This document shows positions 43,126-55,606 of a stretch of DNA of 64,000 nucleotides, one piece after another. Location of the stretch: contig OX419758.1 of NCBI GenBank assembly GCA_948567375.1, positions 49,119,473 through 49,183,472 on the forward strand. The letters run 5' to 3'. The stretch is from Lunularia cruciata. Taxonomy: Eukaryota; Streptophyta; Marchantiopsida; Lunulariales; Lunulariaceae. The notes beneath the pieces were generated by a model. The model was not told the origin of the DNA. It worked only from the letters and a program-made list of their open reading frames with translations, and did not search any database. The position numbers were made by a program, and so were the translations under genes. Every line of letters starts with the position of its first letter. Positions within the stretch are counted from its first letter, which is position 1.

Positions 43126-46100
43126 ATGGGGAAACTTCCGGTTTTCTTTGGCAAGGATGGAGAAGATGTGGAGGCCTTTGTGAGAGACTTCAAGAGAGCT
43201 TGCATAGGAAACAATGAGAGGAGGAAGAATGAGTGGGCCTCATTATTACCAGATTTCTTTGAGGATGCAGCACTTACATGGTATGAGTCAGAATACCAAA
43301 AGAGAGAGAGGAAAGATGGGGAAGAGGAGTCTTGGGAGACTTTGACTTCAGCACTCATTGAAAACTTTCTTCCTGATGAGAGTTATGAGAGATTGATGAG
43401 TGAGGTTACATTTCTCAAGCAAGGAGATGGAGAGAAAGTGAGAGTATATGTGGAAAGAGTGGAAAAGTTAGAGTCCAGATTTTGCATAGTGTTGAGGAAG
43501 GGTGGGGATGATGTGGAGACTACAATGATTGGCATAGGGGCCATGCTCACCAAGACTTTTGTGGGAGGGTTGAGACCACAAATTAGAAGCAAGGTGAGAT
43601 ATGAGAAACCTTCTTCCAAGGTTGAGGCTATCAAGATCACAATTCGTATGGAGCAGAGTTTGGAAGGGGATGAGAGTGATTTGGTGGTGAAGGAGGTTGT
43701 GCATCCTCCTCAAGGCTACAAGTATGGTGGAACTTCTGATACTTTGGTGACAAGGGTTGCACCACAAGTAGTAGTTGCTCCAGTTCTTGCACCTCCACCA
43801 AAAGATCCACTTTAAACCATCACAGAACAACTTGCGGATCTCAAGATCAATGTGGTGCAACTATGGGAGAAGAGAGAGGTGGATCAGAATATAGGGAGAG
43901 GGCCTAGGAGTTATAGAAACTATCCATATCGAGGAGGCCAACCAGCCAACAATTTCAATGATAGAAATTGTTTTGGTTGTGGAGGAAGAGGCCATATCCA
44001 AAGGAATTGCCCAAATTCCACTTACCATGGAGGAAGGGGTTATGAGGGAGCCAATAGAGGGAAAGAGGGAGGTAGTGAAACCCAAGTGGCTCCTAATCCC
44101 AACAAAGGTAAGGGGATAGCATCCATAGATGTAGTTGAGAGCAAGTATGAGAAGGGAGAGTGCTCAAACTCCAAGGGTCTTAATTTGGAGCTTTTGGCAC
44201 AAGAGAAGAAGAGAGCTCATTTTGCAGAGGATGTTCACTCTTCTCAAGGATTTACTTCAAGCAAGGATACTCCTATGTCTACTAGGAGCACTCGCACCTT
44301 AACACCATCAACAACAAAGACTCCAAGGAAGAAGTTGGGGATGGAGGACTTCTTGATCTCAAAGCAACAATGGAACTACAATGTGTTGGAGGATGTTCGT
44401 AGTCACAAGGCTAACATCACAGTGGGCCAATTAATTGCTTTGAACCCTACCTTGAGAAAGGAGCTTACAGGTGGTTTGAGTTCTACAAGGAGCAAGAAGA
44501 AGAAGAAGGCAAAAGTTCCAGTATCAATGGGGGTGGTGGATGCCAAGCCAGCACCATGGGAGGCTTGTGAATATGCTTCCAAGATTGATGTGAGAGTGAA
44601 TGGTCACAACATCAAGGATGCATTGGTTGATGGAGGATCAGCAGTGAATGCCATGTCAGAAAGGTTGATGAAGAAGTTGGGTATGATACCCTCAAGACCT
44701 TCAACATTTGTGGTGAGCATGGCAAACAAACAACAAGTTCGACCAGTAGGGGTGATGGATAAGGTGGTAGTTTCAGTTATGGGAGTTCAAAATCTCATGA
44801 CTTTCCAAGTCTTGAAGGATTCAAGCTATGACTTACTTCTTGGGAGGCCATGGTTGAGAGCAGCACGCACAACTGATCGATGGCACAAAGGGTACTTGAG
44901 GATTGGGCCATCAAACCATAGAGTCACTGTTCCTGTGACTAACACCACCAACACTTCACATTCAGATACCCCATCTTCTGATTATTGGGAATCAGATTCT
45001 GAAGAAGGAGCTTCAAGTGTGGACACAAGCATGGAAGAGGAGACTTCCACGGAGGAGGATGAATCTGAATCTGATTCAGATGTGTATCCTTTGTATGCTA
45101 TGGATTTTGCACCTAAGCCAGAGGTTTTGAAGGACCCAGATAAATCATCATTGACACTTGAGGAGGTAGAGAGAAGGTTATCTACCCTCAAGTATGGCCC
45201 AAATGTTACCAAGGAGGAGAAGGTGAGATTTGAGGAGATTTTCCGCAAGTTCATCCATGTGTTTGCTTTTAGTTACAAGGATTTGAAGGAAGTCACCTTG
45301 GAGGAGCACAAGATAGAGGTGGAGTCACATGCAAGACCAATCCGCCAAAAGCAACGTCGCATTAGCCCACCAATATCTTTGGTTGTGAAGGAGGAGATTG
45401 ATAAGCTCAAGGAGGCTGGATTTATCTTTGAGGTGGAGAATTCAGAATGGGTGTCTCCAATTGTCATTGTGAAGAAAAAGAATGGCAAGCTTTGGGTATG
45501 TGTGGATTACAAGAAGCTCAATGTTGTTACCAAGAAGGACTACTACCCATTGCCATTCATTGATGAGAACTTGGAGGAGGTTGCAGGTCATGAGAGGTAC
45601 AGTTTTGGAGATGGTTATAGTGGATATAACCAAATCAAGATTGCACTAGAGCATCAACAACTCACCACATTCACCACACCTTGGGGAACTTACGCTTTCA
45701 AGGTCATGCCTTTTGGGCTTTGCAATGCTCCAGCCACATTCCAACGGTTCATGAACAAGGTATTTGAACCTTTCATTGGGAAATTTGTGAGAGATTTCAT
45801 TGATGACTTTTGTGTTTATGGGAGCAAGGAGGAGCACTTTGAGCACCTAATCAAAGTCTTGCAACGCTTGGATGAGGCAAATGCATCACTCAACCCAGAG
45901 AAGTGCATTTTTGGATGTGAAGAAGGTCTACTTTTGGGGCACATCATCTCCAAGGATGGAATAGCAGTTGATCCTGAGAAGGTGAGGAAAATCTCAGACC
46001 TTCCATTCCCTTCAAGCTTGACAAAGTTACGCCAATTCTTGGGGATGGTTGGGTACTATAGGAGGTTCATCTTCTCATTTTCCAACAAGGCTTATGCATT

Positions 46101-47952
46101 GACCATCTATATGAAGAAGGGTGTAGATTACATGGTGATTTTGGAAGACAAGGAGGCTCTCAAAGCTTTTGAGGAGCTCAAGCAATCCCTTGTTGTAGCT
46201 CCAATTCTTGCTAAACCTGATTGGAGTAAACCTTTCATCCTCTACACTGATGCTTCTAATGTAGCTATAGGATGCACTCTTAGTCAATTAGACCAAGATG
46301 GGCATGATCATCCAATAGCTTATGCTAGTAGGCAGATGGTTTCAGCAGAGAAGAACTACTCTGTCACGGAGAGGGAAGGGTTGGCAGTGATCTTTGGTCT
46401 CAAGAAGTTTAGACACTACTTGATTGGAGGGAAAGCCACAATTGTCACGGATCACAAGGCTTTGAAGTACATCTTCAACAAGCCTAATGTTGAAGGGAGA
46501 CTAGCAAGGTGGATGATACTCTTGTCTGAGTATGACTACACAATTGAGGATAGGCCAGGAAAGAAACATGCAAATGCTGATTTGTTATCTAGAGCCTATG
46601 ATCATGATGGAGATGAGCCAGTAGATGATTCCTTCCCGGATGAGGAGCTCATGACAATCTCAGTCACTCAAGAGATTCCAATGGAGTACAAGGAGATTGT
46701 GGATTTTGTGACAAGAGGTAACTATCCAGAAGGGATGCATGCTAGGGAGAGGAAGGCCCTTGCAGCAAGATCTAGACCTTACACAATGGTGGAGGATATT
46801 CTTTTTCACCAAGGAGCAGATGGTCTACTTCGAAGAGCAGTGGGTAAGGAAGAGTCTATTCTACTCATAAAGGAGTTTCATGAAGGTTTAGTATGTGGAG
46901 GACACTTTGCAGGAAAGGTGACTGCTTTCAAGATTCTAGATGCAGGTTACTATTGGAGAGGGATTTTCAAGGATTGTCTTGATTATTGCAAAACTTGTCA
47001 TGTTTGTCAAGCTTTTGCTAGACAGTCTACATCCACTCCACCACTTAGATCAATTCCATTGCTAGGACCTTTTGAGAAGTGGGGAATTGATTTTGTAGGA
47101 CCTCTCAATAGAACCCCAAGGAACAATCGGTACATTGTGGTAGTTACTGATTACCTTACCAAGTGGGTTGAGGCTAGACCATTGAGGGACAAGAATGAAG
47201 ATGAAGTGGGTAGATTTCTTTATGAACGCATTATCACTAGGTTTGGATGCCCTTTGGAGTTGGTTTCTGATAGAGGAGGAGAGTTTACAGGAAGCATTAC
47301 TACAGCCATGCTACGACATTTCTCTATCACACATAGAGTAACTACATCCTATAAGCCAAATTCCAATGGCTTGGCTGAGAGAACCAATCAGACCTTGTGC
47401 ATGATGTTGGCCAAAGATGCAGAAATGGAGGGGGCTAAACATCATTGGGACAAGAGGATTCATGCAGTTTTGTGGGAGTATAGGACAACCATGAAGACTT
47501 CCACTGGATATTCTCCATTCCAATTGGTGTATGGTATTGAGTCTACCTTACCTATTCACTTTGATCTTCCTACCTTCCAAAGCATTCATAGGAGATTGAA
47601 GAAAGCACAAGGAAGTGATGCAGAGAAGTCAAGGAAGGATCAACTCATGGAGTTGGAAGAGGCAAGAGCAGTTGCTATGGTTCGAGTGGAGCAAGTCCAA
47701 AGGAAACAAAAGGAGAGCTATGACAAGAGGCAAGGCAAGAAGAAGGTGGAGCCTTTCAAAGAAGGTGATTGGGTAATGTTGTTTGATTCCATTCGATTCA
47801 AGAGAGTGCAAAAGAAGTTTTTGCCTAAGTACTTTGGACCTTTCATAGTAGAGAAGGTGTGGGGCAATTACACCTATGATCTCAAGGAGTTGGGAGGAAG
47901 ACACTTTGATAGGATTAACCATGATAAGTTGAAGATGTACCATAGAAGGTAG
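43126..47952 (+). pseudogene. gag-pol: Gag-pol polyprotein of A2 (1608 codons, one stop)
   Basis: Single frame from ATG 43126 to TAG 47952. Gag capsid domain at residues 1-200 (VFFGKDGEDVEAFVRDF, TWYESEY). Zinc knuckle C282, C285, H290, C295 and protease D502 (VDGGSAVN). RT with FIDD at 891-894, and RNase H D1042, E1082, D1109 and D1152. Integrase H1252, H1260, C1291, C1294 and triad D1322, D1382, E1418 (DD35E). The C-terminus has GPF and no chromodomain. The only lesion is TAA at codon 230 (43813-43815). A1 has CTC CAA and A3 CTT CAA at that place, so it is a recent CAA-to-TAA change and not a conserved readthrough site. All catalytic residues are present. The family assignment is OTA gypsy. 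Confidence 0.95.
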
Positions 47953-47987
47953 AGAGACCTTCACTTTGAGGACAAAGTGAAAACTTA

Positions 47988-48000
47988 GTCCGGGGGTAAA
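47988..48000 (+). promoter_or_regulatory. Polypurine tract of A2
   Basis: GTCCGGGGGTAAA immediately before the 3' LTR. The G-run is conserved in A0, A1 and A2, while A3 has GTCTAAGGGTAAA. It primes plus-strand synthesis. Confidence 0.75.
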
Positions 48001-48688
48001 TGTAACACCCATTTGTGCATGTGTGTGGTATTGTGATATTTAGCTTGGTATTACAAGTACTTAAGAGATATTATTTATAGAGATAAAGGATGGTTCTATA
48101 TTAGTCATGGTTAGCTAAAGTTAGTCATAGCTAAGATAGAGTGGACCTTACTTTAGAGGAAGTAGAAAAGATGAGCACCACTATTTTGGATTTTAGTGTG
48201 TTGACTTGGCATTATTCCAAGGTGTTTGGCTTTGAGGAAAGAGTTGAGAACTCTTGGGCCCGCAAACCTTTTTGTTTTGGATTCTTCTTTATTCCAAGGA
48301 TAGCCCATGTGAAGGAATCCTTGACTTAGTGGTTGGGTCAAGATAAGACCACATGCTTAGGGGAATATGCCCATGTGAATGGATATTCCTTTCTACTTTT
48401 TGACTTTACTTGACTTTTAGTCTAGTAACTTGAGTTACTACGGTAATTAGTAACTTTGGTATGTACTTATTTCACAAGTATATAAACAAGGGGTGAGGAG
48501 GTACTCATCATCCTTTCATTTGCAACTATCTCTCTCATTGAGTTCTCTAGTGAGCAATGTCTTGAGTCTTGGAGTGTTAGCCTTGGAGGAGTATGATGGA
48601 GTTCGGGTTCCTTGCCTTCTTAGTCCATGGTGGGCTACCATAATAGCCATCAGAGGTTCATCCTGAGTGAGAGACAGGCCGGCTCACA
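48001..48688 (+). repeat. 3' LTR of A2 (688 bp)
   Basis: TGTAACACCC to GGCTCACA, six differences from the 5' LTR by eye. TATATAAA at 48479-48486. It is followed by GTAC, the target duplication, and then the A3 leader. Confidence 0.95.
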
Positions 48689-49345
48689 GTACACATTCAA
48701 GGATTTGGAGAGATTGTGTGAGGTGGATTGCAGATTTTGGAGATCAAGGTGATTTGGGCAAAATCTCAAGTTTGAGATCTAGAGTTGAAATTTCTAGACA
48801 TGATAGCTTGGGTTATCTTTCAATTAGCACACCTAAAATTATTATGAGATCTACTATGCACATTGGGCTAGAATTTTTGAAAGTTGATAGGGTAAACTGC
48901 TTTTGCAACTACATACTCTCTGGAAAATTGTACAGAGTCTACCATTTCTTCAATTTTTAGTGGATTTTTTTTCAAAATCTCCTAGAAAATTCAGTGCATT
49001 CTATCCTACATGCTGACACCAGAATTAGGGAGAGATCATTCTTGCATCAAGAATTATGAGTATTTAAAGTGAGGAGTGCTATTTTCAGACTAAATTTGAA
49101 ATATGTGTGTTGAATGAAAGATGCATAGGCCAAATGACTTGATGAAATAATCTGAAATTTTTTCAAGGAGGGACGCCCTAGAGCTATAATTAAGTGTGAA
49201 AAATTTCAAAGGACTATCACATACCATTTGAAAGACTTGAGTGACATTGTGAGGAAGAGTCAATTCTACAGAGTTGAGATCTCATGCATGAGGAATTTGA
49301 GAGCAACAAAAAGCACGTTTGAGTGTTTAGATTCATCTTGGGAAC

Positions 49346-49811
49346 ATGGGGTCATCAAGAGTGGTAATTAAGACTATGCAAGGTTCCCCAAGGGTTTGAG
49401 TTGATTGTAGGAGTGGATTTGAGTAAAAGAGAGTTTAGAATAGAATTAGAAGAGAGTGTTGAGAGGATCCAAAAACCTACACCACTTGGAGGAAAGAGTG
49501 AGTGCTTTCTATATGGAGAGAAGGGACATAAGGCAAGTTCATGTCCATTGACCTTTGAGAGCAAGAGATTGAGGGGAAGGAGAGGATTACTTGACTTGGG
49601 TTTGCATGTTGGACCTTCTTTACCAAGATTGGGAGGGAGAAGATCTAAGACCAAGGAGTTGTGTGACATTTGTGGAGTTTAAGGACTTCCAAAAGGACAT
49701 GAGTGTAGTGGAGTGAAAGTACTTTTGGAGACTTTGGTGAAGGATCTTGGAGAGAGTCTTAGTACAGCTATAGAAATACTACCACCTTCATCAGCTAGTT
49801 CTCAAGATTAG
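49346..49811 (+). pseudogene. Family A ORF1 zinc-knuckle remnant (A3 copy)
   Basis: Homologous to 42419-42892. A 2-bp loss right after the ATG shifts the frame, the first knuckle has lost a Cys (CFLYGEKGHKASSCP), and a stop at about 49680 follows ELCDICGV. The region between lesions still keeps the reading frame, for example IQKPTPLGGKSE and LRGRRGLLDLGLHVGPS. Confidence 0.75.
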
Positions 49812-50037
49812 TGATGGAGATAATCTTTCAACTTATGGATAAACTATCAATTAATATGCACTCTAAGATTTGATATTTCTATAGAAATCTTGGAGCAACT
49901 TGAACCTTTTGTGTTCTCTAGAGTGGATTACTCTCAAATGGTGTTAGTCATGTACATAGTCTATTAGTATATAGAGTGAGAGAAAAGAAAAGAGAAAAAG
50001 AAAAATATAGAGAAAAGAAAGATAGTGAGAGGTTAAG

Positions 50038-53000
50038 ATGGGGAAACTTCCGGTTTTCTTTGGCAAGGATAGAGAAGATGTGGAGGCCTTTGTGAGAGAT
50101 TTCAAGAGAGCTTGCATAGGAAACAATGAGAGGAGGAAGAATGAGTGGACCTCATTATTCCCAGATTTCTTTGAGGATGTAGCACTTACATGGTATGAGA
50201 CAGAATACCAAACGAGAGAGAAGAGAGATGGGCAAGAAGAGTCTTGGAAGAGTTTGACTTCAACACTCATTGAGCACTTTGTTCTAGATGAGATTTATGA
50301 GAGATTCATGAGTGAGGTTACATTTCTCAAGCAAGGAGATGGAGAGAAAGAGAGAGTCTATGTGGAAAGAGTGGAAAAGTTAGAGTCTAGATTTTGCATA
50401 GTATTGAAGAAGTGTGGAGATGATGTGGAGACTACTATGATTAGCATAGGGGCCATGCTCACCAAGAATTTTGTGAGAGGATTGAGACCAAAAATTAAAA
50501 GCAAGGTGAGATATGAGAAACCTTCTTCCAAGGTTGAAGCTATCAAAATCCCAATTTATATGGAGGAGAGTTTACAAGGGGATGAGAGTAATTTGGTGGT
50601 GAAGGAGGTTGCACATTCTCCTCAAGTTTATATGTATGGTGGAACTTCTGATACTTTGGTGATAAGGGTTGCACCACAAGTAGTAGTTGCTCTAGTTCTT
50701 GCACCCCTACCAAAGGATCCACTTCAAACCATCATTGACATCTTGCATATCTCAAGATCAATGTAGTGCAACTATGGGAGAGGAGAGAAGTGGATCAGAA
50801 TGTAGGGAAAGGGCCTAGGAGTTATAGAAAATATTCATATAAAGGAGGCCAACCAGCCAACAATTTCAATGAAAGAAATTTTTTTGGTGTGGAAGAAGAG
50901 GACTTATCCAAAGGAATTGCCCAAATTCCACTTACCATGGAGGAGGGGGTTATGAGGGAGCCAATAAAGGGAAAGAGGGAGGTAGTGAAACCCAAGTGGC
51001 TTCTAATCCAAACAAAGGTAAGGGGATGGCATCCATAGATGTGGTTAAGAGCAAGTATGAGAAGGGAGAGTGCTCAAACTCTAAGGGTCTTAATTTGGAG
51101 CTTTTGGCATAAGAGAAGAAGAGAGTTTGCTTTGCAGAGGATGTGCACTCTTCTCAAGGATTTACTCCTAGCCAAGATACCCCTATGCCTACTAGGAGCA
51201 CTTGCACAAGCACTTCAACACCATCAACAACAAATACTCCAAGGAAGAAGTAGGGGATGGAAGACTTCTTGATATCAAAGCAACAATGGAATTACAATGT
51301 CTTAGAGGATGTTGGTAGTCACAAGGCTAACATCATAGTGGGCCAATTGATTGCTTTGAACCCTAACTTAAGAAAGGAGTTGAGAGGTGGTTTGAGTTCT
51401 ACAAGGAGCAAGAGGAAGAAGAAGGCAAAAGCTTTAGTATCAATAGGGGTGGTGGATGCCAAACCAGCACCATGGGAGGCTTGCGAATATGCCTCCAAGA
51501 TTGATGTGAGAGTGAATGGTCACAACATCAAGGATGCATTGGTTGATGGAGGATCAGCAGTGAATGCCATATCATAAAGGTTGATGAAGAAGTTGGGTAT
51601 GATACACTCCAGACCTTCAACATTTGTGGTGAGCATGGAAAATAAGGAACAAGTTAGACCAATAGGGTGATGGATAAGGTGGTAGTTTCAGTTATGGGAG
51701 TTCAAAATCTCATGACTTTCCAAGTCTTGAAGGATTCAAGCTATGACTTACTTCTTGGGAGGCTATGGTTGAGAGCAGTACGCACAACTGATCAATGGCA
51801 CAAAGGGTACTTGAGGATTGGGTCATCAAACCATAGAGCCATAGTTTTTATGACAAACACCACCAACACTTTACATTCAGATACACCATCTTTTGATTAT
51901 TGGGGATTAGATTCAAAAGAAGGAGCTTCAGGTGTGGACACAAGCATGGAGAAGGAGACTTCTATGGAGGAGGATGAATCTGAATCTGATTCAGATGTGT
52001 ATCACTTGTGTGTTATGGATTTTGCACCTAAGCCATAGGTTTTGAAGGACCCAAATAAATCACCATTGACACTTGAGGAGATAGAGAGAAGGTTATCTAC
52101 CCTCAAGTATGGCCCAAATGTTACCAAGGAGGAGAAGGTAAGATTTGAGGAGATTTTTTGCAAGTTCATCCATGTCTTTGATTTTAGTTACAAGGATTTG
52201 AAGGAAGTTACTTTGGAGGAACATAAAATAGAGATGGAGTCACATGCAAGACCAATCTGCCAAAAGAAATGTCGCATTAGCCCACCAATATCTTTGGTTG
52301 TGAAGGAGGAGATTGATAAGCTCAAGGAGGCCGGATTTATCTTTGAGGTGGAGAATTCAGAATAGGTGTCTCCAATTGTGATTGTGAAGAAAAAGAATGG
52401 CAAGCTTTGGGTATGTGTGGATTACAAGAAGCTCAACACTGTTACCAAGAAGGACTACTACCCATTGCCATTCATTGATGAGATCTTGGAGGAGGTTGCA
52501 TGTCATGAGAGGTATAGTTTTGGAGATGCTTATAGTGGATATCACCAAATCAAGATTGCACAAGAGCATCAACAACTCACCACATTCACCACACCTTGGG
52601 GAACTTATGCTTTCAAGGTCATGCCTTTTGGGCTTTGCAATGCTCCAGCCACATTCCAATGGTTCATGAAAAAGGTATTTGAACCTTTCATGGGAAATTT
52701 ATGAGAGACTTCATTGATGACTTTCGTGGCTATGGGAGCAAGGAGGAGCACTTTGAGCACCTAATCAAAGTCTTGCAACACTTGGATGAGGCAAATGCAT
52801 CACTCAACCCAAAGAACTGCATTTTAGGATGTGAAGAAGGTCTACTTTTGGGGCACATCATCTCCAAGGATGGAATAGTAGTTGATCTTGAGAAGGTGAG
52901 GAAAATCTCAAACCTTTCATTCCCTTCAAGCTTCACAAAATTATGCCAATTCTTGGGGATGGTTGAGTACTATAGGAAGTTCATCTTCTCATTTTCCAAC

Positions 53001-54897
53001 AAAGCTTTTGCATTGACCATCTACATGAAGGGTGTAGATTACATGGCAATTTTGGTAGACAAGGAGGCTCTCAAAGCTTTTGAGGAGCTCAAGCAATCCC
53101 TTGTTGTAGCTCCAATTCTTGCTAAACCTGATTGGATTATGTAAGCCTTTCATCTTCTACACTGAAGCTTCTAATGTAGCTATAGGATGCACTCTTAGTC
53201 AATTAAACCAAGATGGGCATGATAATCCAATAACTTATGCTAGTAGGCAGATGGTTTCAACAAGAAAGAACTACTCTGTCACAAAGAGAGAAGGGTTGGT
53301 AGTGATGTTTGGTCTCAAGAAGTTTAGACACTACTTTATTGGAGAGAAAGCCACAATTATCATAGATCACAAGGCTTTGAAGTACATCTTCAACAAGCGT
53401 AATATGGAAGAGAGGCTAGCAAAGTGGTTGATACTATTGTTTGAGTATGATTACGCCATTGAGGATAGGCCAAGAAAGAAACATGCAAATGCTGATTTGT
53501 TATGTAGGGCCTATGATCATGATGAAGATGAGCCAATGGATGATTCCTTCTTGGATGAGGAGCTCATGAGAATCTCAGGCATTCAAGAGGTTCCAATGGA
53601 GTACAAGGAGATTGTGGATTTTGTGACAAGAGGCAACTATCTAGAAGGGATGCACGTTAGGGAGAGGAAGGCCCTTGCATCAAGATCTAGACCTTACACA
53701 ATGGTGAAGGATATTCTTTTTCACCAAGGACTAGATGGTCTTCTTTGAAGAGCAGTGGGTAAGGAAGAGTCTATCCTACTCATAAAGGAGTTTCATGAAG
53801 GTTTAGTGTGTGGAGGACGCTTTGCAAGAAAGGTGATTGCTTTCAAGATTCTAGATGTAGGTTACCATTGGAGAGGGATTTTCAAGGATTGTCTTGATTA
53901 TTGAAAAACTTGTCATGTTCGTCAAGCTTTTGCTAGAAAATCTATTTCCACTCCACCACTTAGATCAATTCCACTGCTAGGACCTTTTGAGAAGTGGGGA
54001 ATTGATTTTGTAGGTCCTCTCAATAGAACCCCAAGGAACAATCAATACATTTTGGTAGTTACTGATAACCTTACCAAGTGGGTTAAAGCTAGACTATTGA
54101 GATACAAGAATGAAAATGAAGCGGGTAGATTTCTTTATGAACGCATTATAACTAGGTTTGGATGCCCCTTGGAGTTGGTTTTTGATAGAGGAGGAGAGTT
54201 TACAAGAAGCATCACTATGCTACAACATTTCTCTATCACAAATAGAGTAATTACATCCTATAAGCCAAATTCTAATGGCTTGGCAAAGAGAACCAATCAG
54301 ACCTTGTGCATGATGTTGGCCAAAGATGCAAAAATGGAGGGGGCTAAACATCATTGGGATAAGAGGATTCATGCAGTTTTGTGGGAGTATAGGACAACCA
54401 TGAAGACTTCCACCGGATATTCTCTATTTCAATTGGTATATGGTATTGAGGCTACCTTACCTATTCACTTTGATCTTCATACCTTCCAAAGCATTCATAG
54501 GAGATTGAAGAAAGCACAAGGAGGTGATGTAGAGAAGTCAAGGAAGGATAAACTCATGGAATTGGAAGAGGCAAGAGAAGTTGTTATGGTTTGAGTGGAG
54601 CAAGCCCAAAAGAAACAAAAGGAGACCTACAACAAGAGGCAAGGCAAGAAGAAAGTGGAGCCTTTCAAAGAAGGTGATTGGATAATGTTATTTGATTCCA
54701 TTCGATTCAAGAGAGTGCAAAAGAATTTTTTGCTTAAGTCCTTTGGACCTTTCATAGTGGAGAAAGTATTAAGCAATTACACTTATGATCTCAAGGAGTT
54801 TGGCGGAAGACACTTTGATAGGATTAACCATGATAAGTTGAAGATATATCATAGAAGGAAGAGAGAACTTCACTTTGAGGACAAAGTGAAAACTTAG
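50038..54897 (+). pseudogene. gag-pol: Gag-pol of A3
   Basis: Aligns along its length with A2 gag-pol. Open pieces are 50038-50766 (capsid), 51257-51577 (protease with DGGSAVN), 51667-52365, 52366-52704 (RT fingers and palm), 52701-53144 (FIDDF, RT palm), 53119-53748 (RNase H), 54052-54594 (integrase core) and 54595-54897 (C-terminal region). Frameshifts occur near 50760, 50890, 51665, 52695 and 53130, with stops at about 51110, 51250, 52036, 52363, 53746, 53902 and 54592. Catalytic glutamate in the integrase motif NGLAERTNQ is changed (NGLAKRTNQ). The element is dead. Confidence 0.9.
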
Positions 54898-54909
54898 TCT
54901 AAGGGTAAA

Positions 54910-55606
54910 TGTAACACCCATTTGTGCATGTGTGTGGTATTATGATATTTAGCTTGGTATTACAAATACTTGAGAGATATTATTTATATAGAGATAAAGG
55001 ATGGTTCTACATTTGTCATGATTAGCTAAAGTTAGTCATAGCTAAGATAGAGGGGACCTTACTTTAGAGGAAGTGGAAAAGATGAGCACCACTATTTTGG
55101 ATTCTAGTATATTGACTTGGTATTATTCCTAGGTGTTTGGCTTTGAGGAAAGCGTTGAGAACTCTTGGGCCCGCAAGCCTTTTTGTTTTGGATTCTTCTA
55201 TAGTCCAAGGATAGCCCATGTGAAGGAATCCTTGACTTTGTGGTTAGGTCAAGATAAGATCACATGCTTAGTGGAATATGCCCATGTGGATGGATATTTC
55301 TTTCTACTTTTTGACTTTACTTGACTTTTAGCCTAGTAACTTGAGTTACTCTAATAATTAGTAACTTTGGTGTGTAACTATTTCACAAGTATAAAAAATA
55401 GGGGTGAGGAGGTACTCATCATCCATTCATTTGCAACTATCTCTCTCATTGAGTTCTCTTGTGAGCAATATCTTGATTCTTGGAGTGTTAGCCTTGGAGG
55501 AGTATGATGGAGTTAGGGTTCTTTGCCTTCTTAGTCCATGGTGCACTACCATAATAATAGCCATTCTCTAGAGGTTCATCCTAAGTGAGAGACAGGCTGG
55601 CTCATA
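54910..55606 (+). repeat. 3' LTR of A3 (697 bp)
   Basis: TGTAACACCC to GGCTCATA; the terminal CA is mutated. The TATA box is damaged (TATAAAAA instead of TATATAAA, near 55391). The sequence after 55606 is pol of the minus-strand element E, which shows that A3 was inserted into E. Confidence 0.9.

Larger units (their letters stand above)
40871..48688 (+). mobile_element. Family A retrotransposon A2, nearly intact (7.8 kb)
   Basis: Complete structure: 5' LTR 40871-41558, primer-binding site, leader with small ORFs, zinc-knuckle ORF1, gag-pol, polypurine tract, and 3' LTR 48001-48688. It is flanked by GTAC on both sides (40867-40870 and 48689-48692), a 4-bp target duplication in the leader of A3. 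The LTRs differ at six of 688 positions by eye. Only one stop codon breaks gag-pol, so this is the youngest insertion in the window. Confidence 0.96.
48689..54909 (+). mobile_element. Family A element A3, body (degenerate)
   Basis: It continues the A3 leader interrupted at 40870. It includes leader ORF 2 remnants (to 48960), an ORF1 remnant, and gag-pol 50038-54897, ending at its 3' LTR. It is clearly more diverged than A0-A2, with many substitutions and indels, so it is an old copy that served as target for A2. Confidence 0.92.

Noticed and set aside
43813..43815. Programmed stop-codon readthrough between gag and pol in A2
   Set aside because: A1 and A3 have CAA at this codon and the stop lies before the zinc knuckle, so it is a point mutation.
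47311..48012. Minus-strand ORFs opposite the A2 integrase and 3' end (also 738-1439, 35019-35655)
   Set aside because: They recur only because the sense strand is conserved. They cross the pol stop and the LTR boundary and have no recognisable motif.
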